NCBI GenBank assembly: GCA_965603095.1
Contig: CBFDBQ010000030.1
Location: 1-25,966 of the forward strand
Length of the DNA: 25,966 bases
Reading direction: 5' to 3'
From: DAOVVL01 sp965603095
Lineage (GTDB): Bacteria; Pseudomonadota; Alphaproteobacteria; Rhodospirillales; Magnetovibrionaceae
Shown one piece after another: positions 15,815 to 23,995 of this stretch. Position numbers and translations under genes: made by a program. Below the pieces are notes generated by a model. That model was not told the DNA's origin and searched no databases. It saw only the letters and a program-made list of their open reading frames with translations. Position 1 is the first letter of the stretch. Every line of letters starts with the position of its first letter.

Positions 15815-17128
15815 TCAGATAGTTGTTAAGCTACTATCGTTTTGCTGTAATTTCTGGCGCAACTGCTCAATACAGTCATTTTCATTTGCACGAAAGTCGC
15901 CATCCACCCACCATTGTTCAATTATTCCTAAAACCTGACCCAGTTCCGGCCCCGGTTCCATGCCCAGATTAATGCCATGGCGACCCTGCAGGGGGAAACG
16001 AACTTGCTGCCATGCGGTGATGGACGCCAACACATTTTCCCATTTTTCGGTTTGCCCCGGCTTTTGATGGGGGGTGGTGGAGATTTCTCCGGCCCATTCA
16101 ATAAGAGCCTTATCTGTAACTAGTTCTTTACCCAGATGGTAGCAAGCACGGCGAATTTCTTTTTCTGAGGACGCGCTGTTAATTGATAATGACGACATGG
16201 TTTTTGATGAGCATGCAATCATTGATAGATGCTTGTGCTCGCGTTTTGAAAATTTTAGCCGTTCACATAAAGTATCAACATCAATTTTAGATGCTCCCGG
16301 TTTTACCAATGCACCAAGACGGCGCACCGGATCGGTTGCAATGTCATTTAAAGTTATTCCGCGCTCAACTAACCACGATAATGCGCGCAACCTGCCAACA
16401 TCACCCGCCTCAGGCATTATTTGTTCTAAAATATTTTCAGCTTTCATCAAGACTATGGTGTCGGCTGGATTGGGCGCCATTAAGATGCGTAAAAGCTCGC
16501 CACGCACCCGTTCGCCGGAAAGCTCTTTCAGGCGCGGTGCTAATTTGCGACAGGCAATTAATGCCTCTGCATTCATTGGCGGTTTTCCGTATTCAGCATA
16601 AAAACGGAAAAAGCGAAGCATGCGTAGAACATCTTCATTTATGCGGTTTTGGGCAATGCCAACAAAACGGACATTTCCTCTGCCTAAATCATCTAGTCCA
16701 CCATAGGGGTCGAATATGTCACCATCTTCGTTGGCTGACATGGTGTTTATGGTGAAATCACGTCTGGCGGCATCCACCGTCCAGTCATCGGTATAGGCAA
16801 CCGTGGCCCGCCTGCCATCTGTTTCAACATCAATGCGAAGTGTGGTTATTTCAAAATGGTGTTTATTTATAATTGCGGTAATGGTTCCATGCTCAATGCC
16901 CGTTGGTATTACCTTAACGCCCGCTTGTTCCAGCACCGATATTACCTTTTCAGGTTCAGCCGGGGTTGCAATATCAATGTCCTTGACCGGGCGTTTTAAA
17001 ATTGAATCACGAACGCACCCGCCAATAAAGCGCGCTTCAATGTCGCCAGCCTTTAATGTTTTCATTAAGTCGCGGGTTTCGGGCGACGTCATCCACGGCT
17101 GGGGCGGTATTTTTCCGGTCGGGTCCAC
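15815..17128 (-). CDS. cca: CCA tRNA nucleotidyltransferase (class II; PcnB/CCA family)
   Basis: The enzyme adds or repairs the 3'-terminal CCA of tRNAs. The 437 residues show the class II nucleotidyltransferase head: FIGGCVRD (34-41), DIDIAT (50-55) with the metal-binding aspartates, then RRDFTINTMSAN and DPYGGLDDL, and ILRMLRFFRF-type neck sequence (here EDVLRMLRFFRFYAEY). The start is a GTG at 17128, chosen because KIPPQPWMTSPETRDLM matches the usual alphaproteobacterial N-terminus; the ATG at 17092 would remove the PQPW element and has no better ribosome site. It is the last gene of the Nudix-DUF6111-cca set, 33 nt after the membrane protein. A poly(A) polymerase role is less likely in this context. 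Confidence 0.92.
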   Translation of the reverse strand: MDPTGKIPPQPWMTSPETRDLMKTLKAGDIEARFIGGCVRDSILKRPVKDIDIATPAEPEKVISVLEQAGVKVIPTGIEHGTITAIINKHHFEITTLRIDVETDGRRATVAYTDDWTVDAARRDFTINTMSANEDGDIFDPYGGLDDLGRGNVRFVGIAQNRINEDVLRMLRFFRFYAEYGKPPMNAEALIACRKLAPRLKELSGERVRGELLRILMAPNPADTIVLMKAENILEQIMPEAGDVGRLRALSWLVERGITLNDIATDPVRRLGALVKPGASKIDVDTLCERLKFSKREHKHLSMIACSSKTMSSLSINSASSEKEIRRACYHLGKELVTDKALIEWAGEISTTPHQKPGQTEKWENVLASITAWQQVRFPLQGRHGINLGMEPGPELGQVLGIIEQWWVDGDFRANENDCIEQLRQKLQQNDSSLTTI

Positions 17129-17161
17129 TGGGCTGTATCCATTATGGTTTGAGCATCAATT

Positions 17162-17455
17162 TTATTTGGGCTTCATTTCACCCGGTATTATTTTTCCGTC
17201 TTCATATCGCGGTGCTTGATAATCAGAATTAGCTGGCGCGCCGCCGAGAACTGCAATTGTAACAAGACCGATAGTCATTAGCACAACGCCTGCCAGCACT
17301 AGACGTATCCATGGGGTTTTTATTTTAATATGGTCAATATCTTCGCCCGCTTTTTGCAGTTTAGATATTTTGCGTTTAATCCAGCCCATCCAGATAAAAT
17401 ATAAAATGGTTGGCAGTACCAAAGGCAAAACATATGTGAACAAGATGCGTATCAT
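17162..17455 (-). CDS. Small membrane protein, DUF6111-like
   Basis: This 97-residue protein has two predicted membrane segments (about residues 2-22 and 49-70) joined by a basic loop (KRKISKLQK), and a polar tail (YQAPRYEDGKIIPGEMKP). It resembles the DUF6111 proteins that I recall between Nudix and cca genes in Rhodospirillales; no function is known to me. The start has an AGAGGT ribosome site, and the gene lies 12 nt after the Nudix stop and 33 nt before cca, so co-transcription is likely. The family name is from memory and only moderately certain; the membrane topology is visible in the sequence. Confidence 0.72.
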   Translation of the reverse strand: MIRILFTYVLPLVLPTILYFIWMGWIKRKISKLQKAGEDIDHIKIKTPWIRLVLAGVVLMTIGLVTIAVLGGAPANSDYQAPRYEDGKIIPGEMKPK

Positions 17456-17467
17456 TTATTACCTCTT

Positions 17468-18151
17468 TTAATTATTCAATAATCCTTTGGCGCCTTTTGG
17501 CGGAACCTGTAGTACCTCGTATAGATTAAACAGCATTCCCGCGGTAGCACCCCATATATAATAATCTCCATATGGCATGGCGTAAAACTTTCTGATAGCC
17601 CCCTCGAAAGTGCGCTCATGAAGCTGGTGGTTGGCGGGGTCCATAAAATGCGCTAGCGGAACTTCAAAAATCTCGGCCACCTCAATGGGGTCTGCTATCA
17701 GCCTGAAAGGGGTGGAAATAAAGCCAACTATAGGCGTTATTGAAAACCCTGTGCGGGTTATATAGGTATCTAGCCTACCAATTATACTTATATTCTCGCT
17801 GCCAATTCCGGTTTCTTCAAATGTTTCACGCAATGCGGCTTGATTGGCATCGGCATCAACCTTGTCAATATGTCCGCCGGGAAAGCTTATTTGCCCGGGG
17901 TGGTGTTCAAGATTTTCCGTTCTTTGGGTTAATAGAACGTGCAATCCACCGGGCCTATCGATCAAACCAACCATCACTGCCGCGGCACGCAAATTTTCTT
18001 GTAAATTTTCTGGGGAAATTAACCCCATATTTCGTTCGTGCATAAATTCAGGATTTAGGTCATGGTCTCCGCGCATCAGCTCAGTAGACGCAGTTTTGCC
18101 ATTATCAAACTCTGTTGTATTCAGGCGCTCGCGAACCAGATTTATATCCAT
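17468..18151 (-). CDS. Nudix hydrolase, CoA pyrophosphatase type
   Basis: The protein (227 aa) probably cleaves coenzyme A or a related CoA ester into phosphopantetheine and 3',5'-ADP. It has the CoA-Nudix signature LLTQRTENLEHHPGQISFPG (about 73-92) directly before the Nudix box G-G-H-I-D...AALRETFEETGI (92-115), with the REx2EE core that binds Mg2+. The spacing D-x-D inside the box is typical of this subgroup. It is the first gene of a - strand set with the DUF6111-like gene and cca. The ribosome site is weak. A small inverted repeat (ACCATA-aca-TATGGT, 18157-18171) lies directly upstream of the start. Confidence 0.9.
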   Translation of the reverse strand: MDINLVRERLNTTEFDNGKTASTELMRGDHDLNPEFMHERNMGLISPENLQENLRAAAVMVGLIDRPGGLHVLLTQRTENLEHHPGQISFPGGHIDKVDADANQAALRETFEETGIGSENISIIGRLDTYITRTGFSITPIVGFISTPFRLIADPIEVAEIFEVPLAHFMDPANHQLHERTFEGAIRKFYAMPYGDYYIWGATAGMLFNLYEVLQVPPKGAKGLLNN

Positions 18152-18336
18152 AACTTACCATAACATATGGTCATAATATGTGGTGTGTGGTTATGGATTT
18201 CGGCGGTACTTTTGTTAAAACCCATTGCCGTTAGGTGCCTGCGCGCCCATATTTAGCATTAATCATTATTGGTCTTGGCCATAAATGACCTATTTTAGCT
18301 ATTTTGTAGATTAACCGCAGAATCAGTGGGGCAACC

Positions 18337-19038
18337 ATGATAAAAATTACGCCATTTAAAAAACTTGGGCATGCAAATCATGGCTGGCTTGATGCCCATC
18401 ATCATTTTAGCTTTGCAGATTATTATGATCCAGCCCGCATGGGGTTTGGCCATTTGCGTGTGTGGAACGATGACACCATCAAGGGTGATAGTGGTTTTCC
18501 AACCCATCCGCACAAAGATATGGAAATAATTACTTACGTTAGAACAGGCGCAATTTCACACGAAGATAGCCTGGGCAACAGTGGCACCACCAGCGCTGGT
18601 GAGGTGCAGGTAATGAGCGCAGGAACCGGCATCCGCCATTCTGAATATAACAAAGGTAGCGAAGCGTTAACTTTGTTTCAAATTTGGATAGAACCAGACC
18701 GGGCCGGGCACGCACCTAGATGGGATGCGGCAGAGGTACCACAAGCAACCAGTGATAGTTTTCGCCTGCTTGTATCGGGTCGAAAAAAAGACGAAGGCAA
18801 GGGCGCTTTATTTATTCATCAAGATGCAGCATTTTATGGCGCCCAACTGGAACAGGGCGCAAACATTGAATACGTTACCGATCTTGGTAGAATGATGTAC
18901 CTTGTTTCAGCACGCGGCGAAATCGCGGTTAATGGATCCATTGTTCCTGAGCGTGCCGGAGTGCAAATTGAAGACGAAGAACGCATTACAATTGATGCCC
19001 CCGAAGGCGCAGAAGTTGTGTTGCTTGACCTTCAATAA
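18337..19038 (+). CDS. Pirin family protein (YhhW-like bicupin)
   Basis: The 233-residue protein is a pirin: an N-terminal cupin with metal ligands His57 and His59 in THPHKDMEII, and His101 and Glu103 in AGTGIRHSE, plus the typical GWLDAHHHFSFADYYDP start (16-32). A second cupin-like half (EQGANIEYVT...) follows. Bacterial pirins such as YhhW have quercetin 2,3-dioxygenase activity in vitro; others act as redox-sensing regulators, so the physiological role here is open. It starts a + strand set with an OsmC-like gene 24 nt downstream, which suggests a link to oxidative or electrophile stress. Confidence 0.93.
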   Translation: MIKITPFKKLGHANHGWLDAHHHFSFADYYDPARMGFGHLRVWNDDTIKGDSGFPTHPHKDMEIITYVRTGAISHEDSLGNSGTTSAGEVQVMSAGTGIRHSEYNKGSEALTLFQIWIEPDRAGHAPRWDAAEVPQATSDSFRLLVSGRKKDEGKGALFIHQDAAFYGAQLEQGANIEYVTDLGRMMYLVSARGEIAVNGSIVPERAGVQIEDEERITIDAPEGAEVVLLDLQ

Positions 19039-19062
19039 GCGTCAATAAAAATGGGGTTAATT

Positions 19063-19482
19063 ATGAAGGCCGAGGTAAAATGGATAGGCGGTGTTGCCTT
19101 TGAAGGCACAGCCGATAGTGGCCATAGTGTAATAATGGATGGCGCGGTTGAAAGTGGTGGCGAGAACAAGGGCCTTCGCCCCATGGAAATGGTTCTTTTA
19201 GGCATGGGTGGATGCACATCATTTGATGTGGTTAGTATTTTGAAAAAATCGCGCCAACAGGTGTCTGATTGTGTGGTTGAAATAACCGCCGAACGTGCCG
19301 AAACCACGCCAAAAGTATTCACCAAAATACACATGCATTTCAAAATAACCGGCAAAGGGGTTGATGCACAAAAGGCCGCACGCGCCATCTCGCTTTCTGC
19401 CGATAAATATTGCTCTGCCGTGGCCATGTTGGAAAAAACCGCCACAATTACCCACGATTTTGAAATTATTGAAAGTAATTAG
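19063..19482 (+). CDS. OsmC/YhfA-like family protein
   Basis: The 139-residue product has the OsmC fold pattern: an N-terminal beta region (MKAEVKWIGGVAFEG), GLRPMEMVLLGMGGCTSFDVV with the first redox Cys, and a helix with the second Cys in SADKYCSAVAML. Such thiol peroxidase-like proteins reduce organic hydroperoxides; the YhfA-type subgroup to which this looks closest has no settled substrate. The ATG at 19063 was preferred to the one at 19051 because GGGG lies 6 nt before it and the longer form adds only MGLI. It follows pirin and precedes a lipoprotein gene by 4 nt. Confidence 0.9.
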   Translation: MKAEVKWIGGVAFEGTADSGHSVIMDGAVESGGENKGLRPMEMVLLGMGGCTSFDVVSILKKSRQQVSDCVVEITAERAETTPKVFTKIHMHFKITGKGVDAQKAARAISLSADKYCSAVAMLEKTATITHDFEIIESN

Positions 19483-19486
19483 TGAA

Positions 19487-20179
19487 ATGAAAAATAACTT
19501 ATCAGGCGTATGTTTGGTGCTTTTTTCCACACTCTTTCTTTCATCGTGTGCGGCAACTCCTGGGGTGGATGAAAACCCTGTCATGCGTAAACTTTCTTGG
19601 TTTTCGTATGTTAACGGCGATGATATGCGCCCTGGCTGCGTTGCCGGTGCGCCAGAACATTACCGTCTAATTTATAATGGTATTTATAATGAACAGGTGC
19701 GGATATATGAAATTGATGAAAAGTTAAAAATATTTTCATCTCGCATAATAAACAGTGCAAATATTAGAGAGCACCCCATTGCAAAATTTTCCGACCTGCT
19801 AAATCCATGGCGAGGCGTAAAAAAGAAAAATAATATTTCTGAATCTGAATTGAATGAATTAACAGCGGCCATGGCAGAAAGTGACGTTTTTGATCCCCCG
19901 CCAGTGGGATTAAGGCTTTCATCAAGAGGTTTTTATTGGACGGTGGCGGCGTGTCATCAGGGAAAATTTTATTTTACTGCTTATCGCTGGCCGAGCAAGC
20001 GGTTCGAAAACGCAAAATTTAATGATGTTATAATGCAACTTGATAAAACGAACATTGCATTTAACAATCCGCGTCGGGTTCAGACATCTAATGTCAGCCA
20101 GTCGGCTAATCGCAATATGGAAAATGGGTTTACCCTTGATGTTGGCGAAGATGGCTTAAGGGGTATCAGTCGTTTTTAA
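19487..20179 (+). CDS. Lipoprotein of unknown function
   Basis: I do not recognise this 230-residue protein. The ATG at 19487 gives a signal peptide ending in the lipobox LSSC (Cys21), so it is probably an envelope lipoprotein; longer upstream frames overlap OsmC and lack a signal. After the signal come aromatic and basic stretches (MRKLSWFSYVNGDD, RPGC, WRGVKKKN, YWTVAACHQGKFYFTAYRW) and a polar Asn-rich tail. Cysteines in RPGC and AACHQG could form a disulfide in the periplasm. It begins 4 nt after the OsmC stop and may be co-transcribed with it; the ribosome site is weak. Confidence 0.75.
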   Translation: MKNNLSGVCLVLFSTLFLSSCAATPGVDENPVMRKLSWFSYVNGDDMRPGCVAGAPEHYRLIYNGIYNEQVRIYEIDEKLKIFSSRIINSANIREHPIAKFSDLLNPWRGVKKKNNISESELNELTAAMAESDVFDPPPVGLRLSSRGFYWTVAACHQGKFYFTAYRWPSKRFENAKFNDVIMQLDKTNIAFNNPRRVQTSNVSQSANRNMENGFTLDVGEDGLRGISRF

Positions 20180-20246
20180 TCATTTACCTTAATCGTCATG
20201 TACGGCTAGAATGTTTAATAAATTAAATTAAGGGGGCAATATCCAG

Positions 20247-20618
20247 ATGCCATACGTATTGCGCAATGACGAGGGACGTATAATTGCGGTTCTTAGCGAA
20301 CATGTTGAAGGCTCTGAAATGGTTGCCGCCAACGATAGCCATCTGACAGAATTTTTACAAAATGATAGCCCGGAATCTCGCGCCCAAGCAGAGCTTATTG
20401 AATCTGATCTTGGCATAGTTCGTGTTCTGGAAGATCTTATCGATGTTCTGATTGAACGCGGTCACATAATGTTTACCGACTTCCCCGAACACGCTCAGAA
20501 AAAACTTCTTCTCCGTCGTGGCATCCGAAAAGAATTTTCATATATGGATGATCTATTTAACGAAGAAGATAGTATCGACATGCCCGACCCAGATTCCGAG
20601 GGCGAAGGGTTTTTATAA
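20247..20618 (+). CDS. Small conserved protein often mislabelled 'tryptophan synthase subunit beta-like'
   Basis: The 123-residue protein is acidic. Its MPYVLRNDEGRIIAVLSE start and DLGIVRVLEDLIDVLIERG, split here as DLGIVRVLEDLI and DVLIERG, followed by FTDFPEHAQKKLLLRRGIR, match a small family of proteobacterial proteins that databases often call tryptophan synthase beta-like. It has no PLP lysine or other TrpB feature and is far too short, so that name should not be taken as function. It ends in an Asp/Glu-rich tail. An AAGGGGG ribosome site lies at 20230-20236. A strong terminator follows at once. Real function unknown. Confidence 0.85.
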   Translation: MPYVLRNDEGRIIAVLSEHVEGSEMVAANDSHLTEFLQNDSPESRAQAELIESDLGIVRVLEDLIDVLIERGHIMFTDFPEHAQKKLLLRRGIRKEFSYMDDLFNEEDSIDMPDPDSEGEGFL

Positions 20619-20620
20619 AT

Positions 20621-20655
20621 AAAAAAAGAGGCCGGGTTAACCAGCCTCTTTTTTT
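20621..20655. terminator. Strong bidirectional Rho-independent terminator
   Basis: A perfect 12-bp stem, A7-GAGGC paired with GCCTC-T7, closes an 11-nt loop. With A and T tracts on both sides it works in either direction. It sits between the small conserved gene (ends 20618) and gcvPB (ends 20659) and so ends both convergent transcripts. Confidence 0.93.
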
Positions 20656-20658
20656 AAT

Positions 20659-22203
20659 TTAAGCTTCTGGCTTCCAGCGCAACACCGGGTTTCTAGCCGC
20701 CGCAGTTTCATCAAGCCTGCGTCTTGGGGTGTGGCGCGGCGCGGCTGCGAAAAATTCTGCATCACCGGATTTTGCCTTTTCTGCCAAGGCGCGGATTGTT
20801 TTAATAAACAAATCAAGGGTTTCTTTTGATTCTGATTCCGTTGGTTCCATCAAAAGCGCGCCATGCACAACCAATGGGAAATACATGGTCATGGGGTGAA
20901 AGCCTTCGTCAATCATTGCCTTGGCAAAATCTAACGTGCTGACGCCTGTATCTTTCAAGAAACGGTCATCGAAAAGAACTTCGTGCATGCAAAGCCCATC
21001 AAATGAAACGCTAAGAATATCTTCTAATTGTACCCGCAGGTAATTTGCATTTAACACCGCATCACCCGATGCTTGGGCCAGACCATCGGAACCATGGCTC
21101 ATCATGAATGCAAGCGCGCGGGTAAACATACCCATTTGCCCGTGATAGCCTTTTAGCCGGCCAAACGGTTCGCCAGCAGAATCTTTTACGTCTTCTATTA
21201 ATTTGAAGCCGTCTTTATCGTGAACTACATAGGGAACTGGCGCGTATGGGGCCAGTGCTTCGGACAAAACAGTTGGCCCGGCACCGGGGCCACCACCACC
21301 ATGTGGGGTGGAAAATGTTTTGTGCAGGTTAATGTGCATGGCATCAACGCCCAAATCGCCGGGGCGTACGCGCCCACAAATGGCGTTTAGGTTGGCACCA
21401 TCACAATAAAAATATCCGCCCGCTTTATGAATTTCATCGGCAATTTCGATAATGTCGTTTTCAAACAAGCCGCAGGTATTGGGGTTGGTCAACATTATGC
21501 CCGCTACATCGGGGCCAAGTTTAGCTTTAAATGCTGCAATATCAACCCGGCCCTGTTCGGTGGCAGGAATTGAATCAACCGTGAAACCACAAGCCACCGC
21601 CGTTGCCGGGTTGGTGCCATGGGCGCTTTCTGGAACCAGCACCCGGGTGCGAGCTTCGCCGCTGGCTTTAATTGCGTCTGAAATAGCCATCATTCCGCAA
21701 AGTTCGCCATGGGCGCCTGCGGCTGGGCTCATGGCTACTGCCGGCATATTAGTTAATGTTTTTAACCAGTGCGCCAATGTGTCCATAAGTTCCAGCGCAC
21801 CTTGAACGGATGACTGTGGTTGCAACGGGTGCAAATCACCCAAGCCCTGCATACGGGCAATTTTTTCGTTAACCCGTGGATTGTGCTTCATGGTGCACGA
21901 ACCAAGGGGGTAAAATCCTGAATCGATGCCATAGTTTTTTTGGCTCAGGCGGGTGTAATGACGCACCACCTGTGGTTCCGAAAGACCAGGGAAGCCCACT
22001 TTATTTTTTCGTACTAATCCGCCCAAACGGCTATCTGAAATTTTAACCGGGGTGACATCAATGCCGCTACGACCATCTTCGCCCATTTCAAAAATTAATG
22101 GTTCATCAAAATCCAAACCCTTTGATCCACTAATGGTTTGGGTGTTTGGTTGCACCGAACCCGCGACGGGAACATTTTTGCGCCCTTGTGACATATCAGC
22201 CAT
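20659..22203 (-). CDS. gcvPB: Glycine dehydrogenase (decarboxylating) subunit 2
   Basis: GcvPB is the PLP-binding half of the split P protein, which decarboxylates glycine and loads the aminomethyl group on the lipoyl arm of GcvH. The 514 residues include GFYPLGSCTMKHNPR (96-110), SPAAGAHGE (159-167), ESAHGTNPATA (192-202) and the PLP lysine in NLHKTFSTPHGGGGPG (Lys295). The ATG at 22203 overlaps the gcvPA stop (TAATG) and has a near-perfect AAGGAGGT site at 22210-22217, six nt upstream. It is the last gene of the gcv operon, which stops at the terminator at 20621-20655. Confidence 0.97.
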   Translation of the reverse strand: MADMSQGRKNVPVAGSVQPNTQTISGSKGLDFDEPLIFEMGEDGRSGIDVTPVKISDSRLGGLVRKNKVGFPGLSEPQVVRHYTRLSQKNYGIDSGFYPLGSCTMKHNPRVNEKIARMQGLGDLHPLQPQSSVQGALELMDTLAHWLKTLTNMPAVAMSPAAGAHGELCGMMAISDAIKASGEARTRVLVPESAHGTNPATAVACGFTVDSIPATEQGRVDIAAFKAKLGPDVAGIMLTNPNTCGLFENDIIEIADEIHKAGGYFYCDGANLNAICGRVRPGDLGVDAMHINLHKTFSTPHGGGGPGAGPTVLSEALAPYAPVPYVVHDKDGFKLIEDVKDSAGEPFGRLKGYHGQMGMFTRALAFMMSHGSDGLAQASGDAVLNANYLRVQLEDILSVSFDGLCMHEVLFDDRFLKDTGVSTLDFAKAMIDEGFHPMTMYFPLVVHGALLMEPTESESKETLDLFIKTIRALAEKAKSGDAEFFAAAPRHTPRRRLDETAAARNPVLRWKPEA

Positions 22204-23552
22204 TACAGCACCTCCTTCAGCGCAGTTATAAGTGCGTCCATGTCGGCGTCGCTGTTTGTTTCGGTGGCGGCGACTATCATAAGATTTTCAAAATCTCTCA
22301 TATGGGGGAAAAGCCGTGTCAGCGGGATACCGCCGAGAATTCCTTTATCGGCTAATGCCTCGACCACTTGGTTTGCGGGCTTTGCAAGCTTGACGGTAAA
22401 TTCGTTAAAGAAGGTATCGTTTAAAACTTCAACCCCATCTACCTTGGTCAAACGCTCAGCCAGTTGGCATGCTTTGGCGTGGTTGGTTTTTGCCAGACGT
22501 TCAATTCCTTCGTCGCCCAGCAATGATGCATGAATTGAAAAGGCCAACGCACATAGACCAGAATTAGTGCAAATGTTTGATGTGGCTTTTTCCCGGCGAA
22601 TATGTTGTTCGCGGGTCGAAAGGGTTAACACCCAGCCACGTTTGCCTTCTATGTCTTGGGTTTCACCACAAACCCGGCCCGGCATTTGGCGAACATATTT
22701 TGGATTGGTTGCAAACAGCCCAACATAAGGCCCGCCAAAACCAAGCGGGTTACCGATGGATTGGCCCTCGGCCGCCACAATGTCGGCACCTTGGTTACCC
22801 GGTGCTTCTAACAAGCCTAGGGAAACAACTTCGGTATTTACCGCAACTAACAACGCACCTTTTTCGTGCGCCGCTTCCGCAATTTTCGTCAGGTCGTGAA
22901 GGTTGCCAAATACATCCGGCGTTTGCACCACAACGCATGATGTTTTGTCATCAATTAATGAAATAAGCTCGTCCGTATCGTTGCCGTTAACTTTTGGTGT
23001 TGGCGATATCACCTCAAAATCAAGGAATTTGGCGTGGGTTTTGGTGACTTCTAAATAATGCGGATGCAGGCCACCGGCCAGTACCGCGCGTGAACGCCTA
23101 GTTACGCGGTTTGCCATCATTACCGCTTCGGCGGCAGAGGTTGCGCCGTCGTACATGGATGCGTTGGCAACTTCCATTCCGGTCAGCATGGCAACTTGAG
23201 TTTGGAATTCGAACAATACCTGCAAAGTGCCTTGGCTTACTTCGGGCTGGTAAGGGGTATAGGCGGTTAGGAATTCGCCGCGCTGTATCATGTAATCAAC
23301 GGTGGCGGGAATGTGATGACGGTATGCACCACCACCAAGAAAACAAGGCGAGGTGGAAGGGTTAAGATTTTTGGCTGCCATGGCACCCATAATCCTCTCC
23401 ACTTCCATCTCGCCCAGATGTGGGGGGAGGTCCACCGGCGCCTTTAACAGCGCCTTATCTGGCACATCTGCAAATAACCCGTTGATGTCAGTGACACCTA
23501 TGGATGAAAGCATTTCCTTACGGTCATGGTTTGTTAGAGGCAGATAGCGCAT
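22203..23552 (-). CDS. gcvPA: Glycine dehydrogenase (decarboxylating) subunit 1
   Basis: GcvPA is the other half of the split P protein and forms a heterotetramer with GcvPB. The 449 residues start MRYLPLTNHDRKEML and include CFLGGGAYRHHIPATVDYM, split here as CFLGGGAYRHH and IPATVDYM, then TPYQPEVSQGTLQ and NASMYDGATSAAEA, all typical of the subunit. An upstream ATG at 23561 would add MPR but touches the AAGGA ribosome site. The ATG at 23552 has that site at the normal 9-nt spacing and gives the usual family N-terminus, so it was chosen. The gene lies 38 nt after gcvH and overlaps gcvPB by 1 nt. Confidence 0.96.
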   Translation of the reverse strand: MRYLPLTNHDRKEMLSSIGVTDINGLFADVPDKALLKAPVDLPPHLGEMEVERIMGAMAAKNLNPSTSPCFLGGGAYRHHIPATVDYMIQRGEFLTAYTPYQPEVSQGTLQVLFEFQTQVAMLTGMEVANASMYDGATSAAEAVMMANRVTRRSRAVLAGGLHPHYLEVTKTHAKFLDFEVISPTPKVNGNDTDELISLIDDKTSCVVVQTPDVFGNLHDLTKIAEAAHEKGALLVAVNTEVVSLGLLEAPGNQGADIVAAEGQSIGNPLGFGGPYVGLFATNPKYVRQMPGRVCGETQDIEGKRGWVLTLSTREQHIRREKATSNICTNSGLCALAFSIHASLLGDEGIERLAKTNHAKACQLAERLTKVDGVEVLNDTFFNEFTVKLAKPANQVVEALADKGILGGIPLTRLFPHMRDFENLMIVAATETNSDADMDALITALKEVL

Positions 23553-23590
23553 TCTTGGCATTCCTTAAAGTTTATTGGCCTTAAAGTTTA

Positions 23591-23968
23591 TCAGTCTAAA
23601 CTTGATTGATATTCGTTATAAGAATCTTCATCCATGGTTTCACCCAGCTCATCCGGGTTGGACATTTTTATTTTAAAGAACCAGCCATCACCATTTACAT
23701 CACCGGATGCGGCCGATGGGTCATCGGCTATGGCTTGGTTGCCTTCGGTTATTTCGCCGCTAACTGGGGTATAAACTTCGCTGGCGGCTTTAACCGATTC
23801 AACCACTGCGGCTTCATCACCTTGGACAACTATTTTACCGCTGTCTGGAACCTCGATAAAAACAAGGTCGCCTAATTGTTCAAGCGCATAAGTTGTAATG
23901 CCAACGGTTGCGACGTCGCCATCGATGGAAATCCATTCGTGATCTTTGGTATATTTTACAGTGCTCAT
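23591..23968 (-). CDS. gcvH: Glycine cleavage system H protein
   Basis: GcvH shuttles the aminomethyl group between the P, T and L proteins on a lipoyl arm. The 125-residue length is normal. The lipoylated lysine is in AAVVESVKAASEVYTPVSGE (Lys60), and KYTKDHEWI at the N-terminus and DEDSYNEY near the C-terminus are typical. An AAGGAAG ribosome site precedes the ATG. It lies between gcvT (27 nt) and gcvPA (38 nt). No dihydrolipoyl dehydrogenase (L protein) gene lies in the window; it is normally shared with other complexes and encoded elsewhere. Confidence 0.97.
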   Translation of the reverse strand: MSTVKYTKDHEWISIDGDVATVGITTYALEQLGDLVFIEVPDSGKIVVQGDEAAVVESVKAASEVYTPVSGEITEGNQAIADDPSAASGDVNGDGWFFKIKMSNPDELGETMDEDSYNEYQSSLD

Positions 23969-23995
23969 CTTTTTACTTCCTTGTTTTTTTTGACC

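Noticed and set aside
18157..18171. ACCATA-aca-TATGGT inverted repeat upstream of the Nudix gene as an operator
   Set aside because: It is short, AT-rich and stands alone; no second copy or known operator match supports it, so it is only mentioned under the gene.
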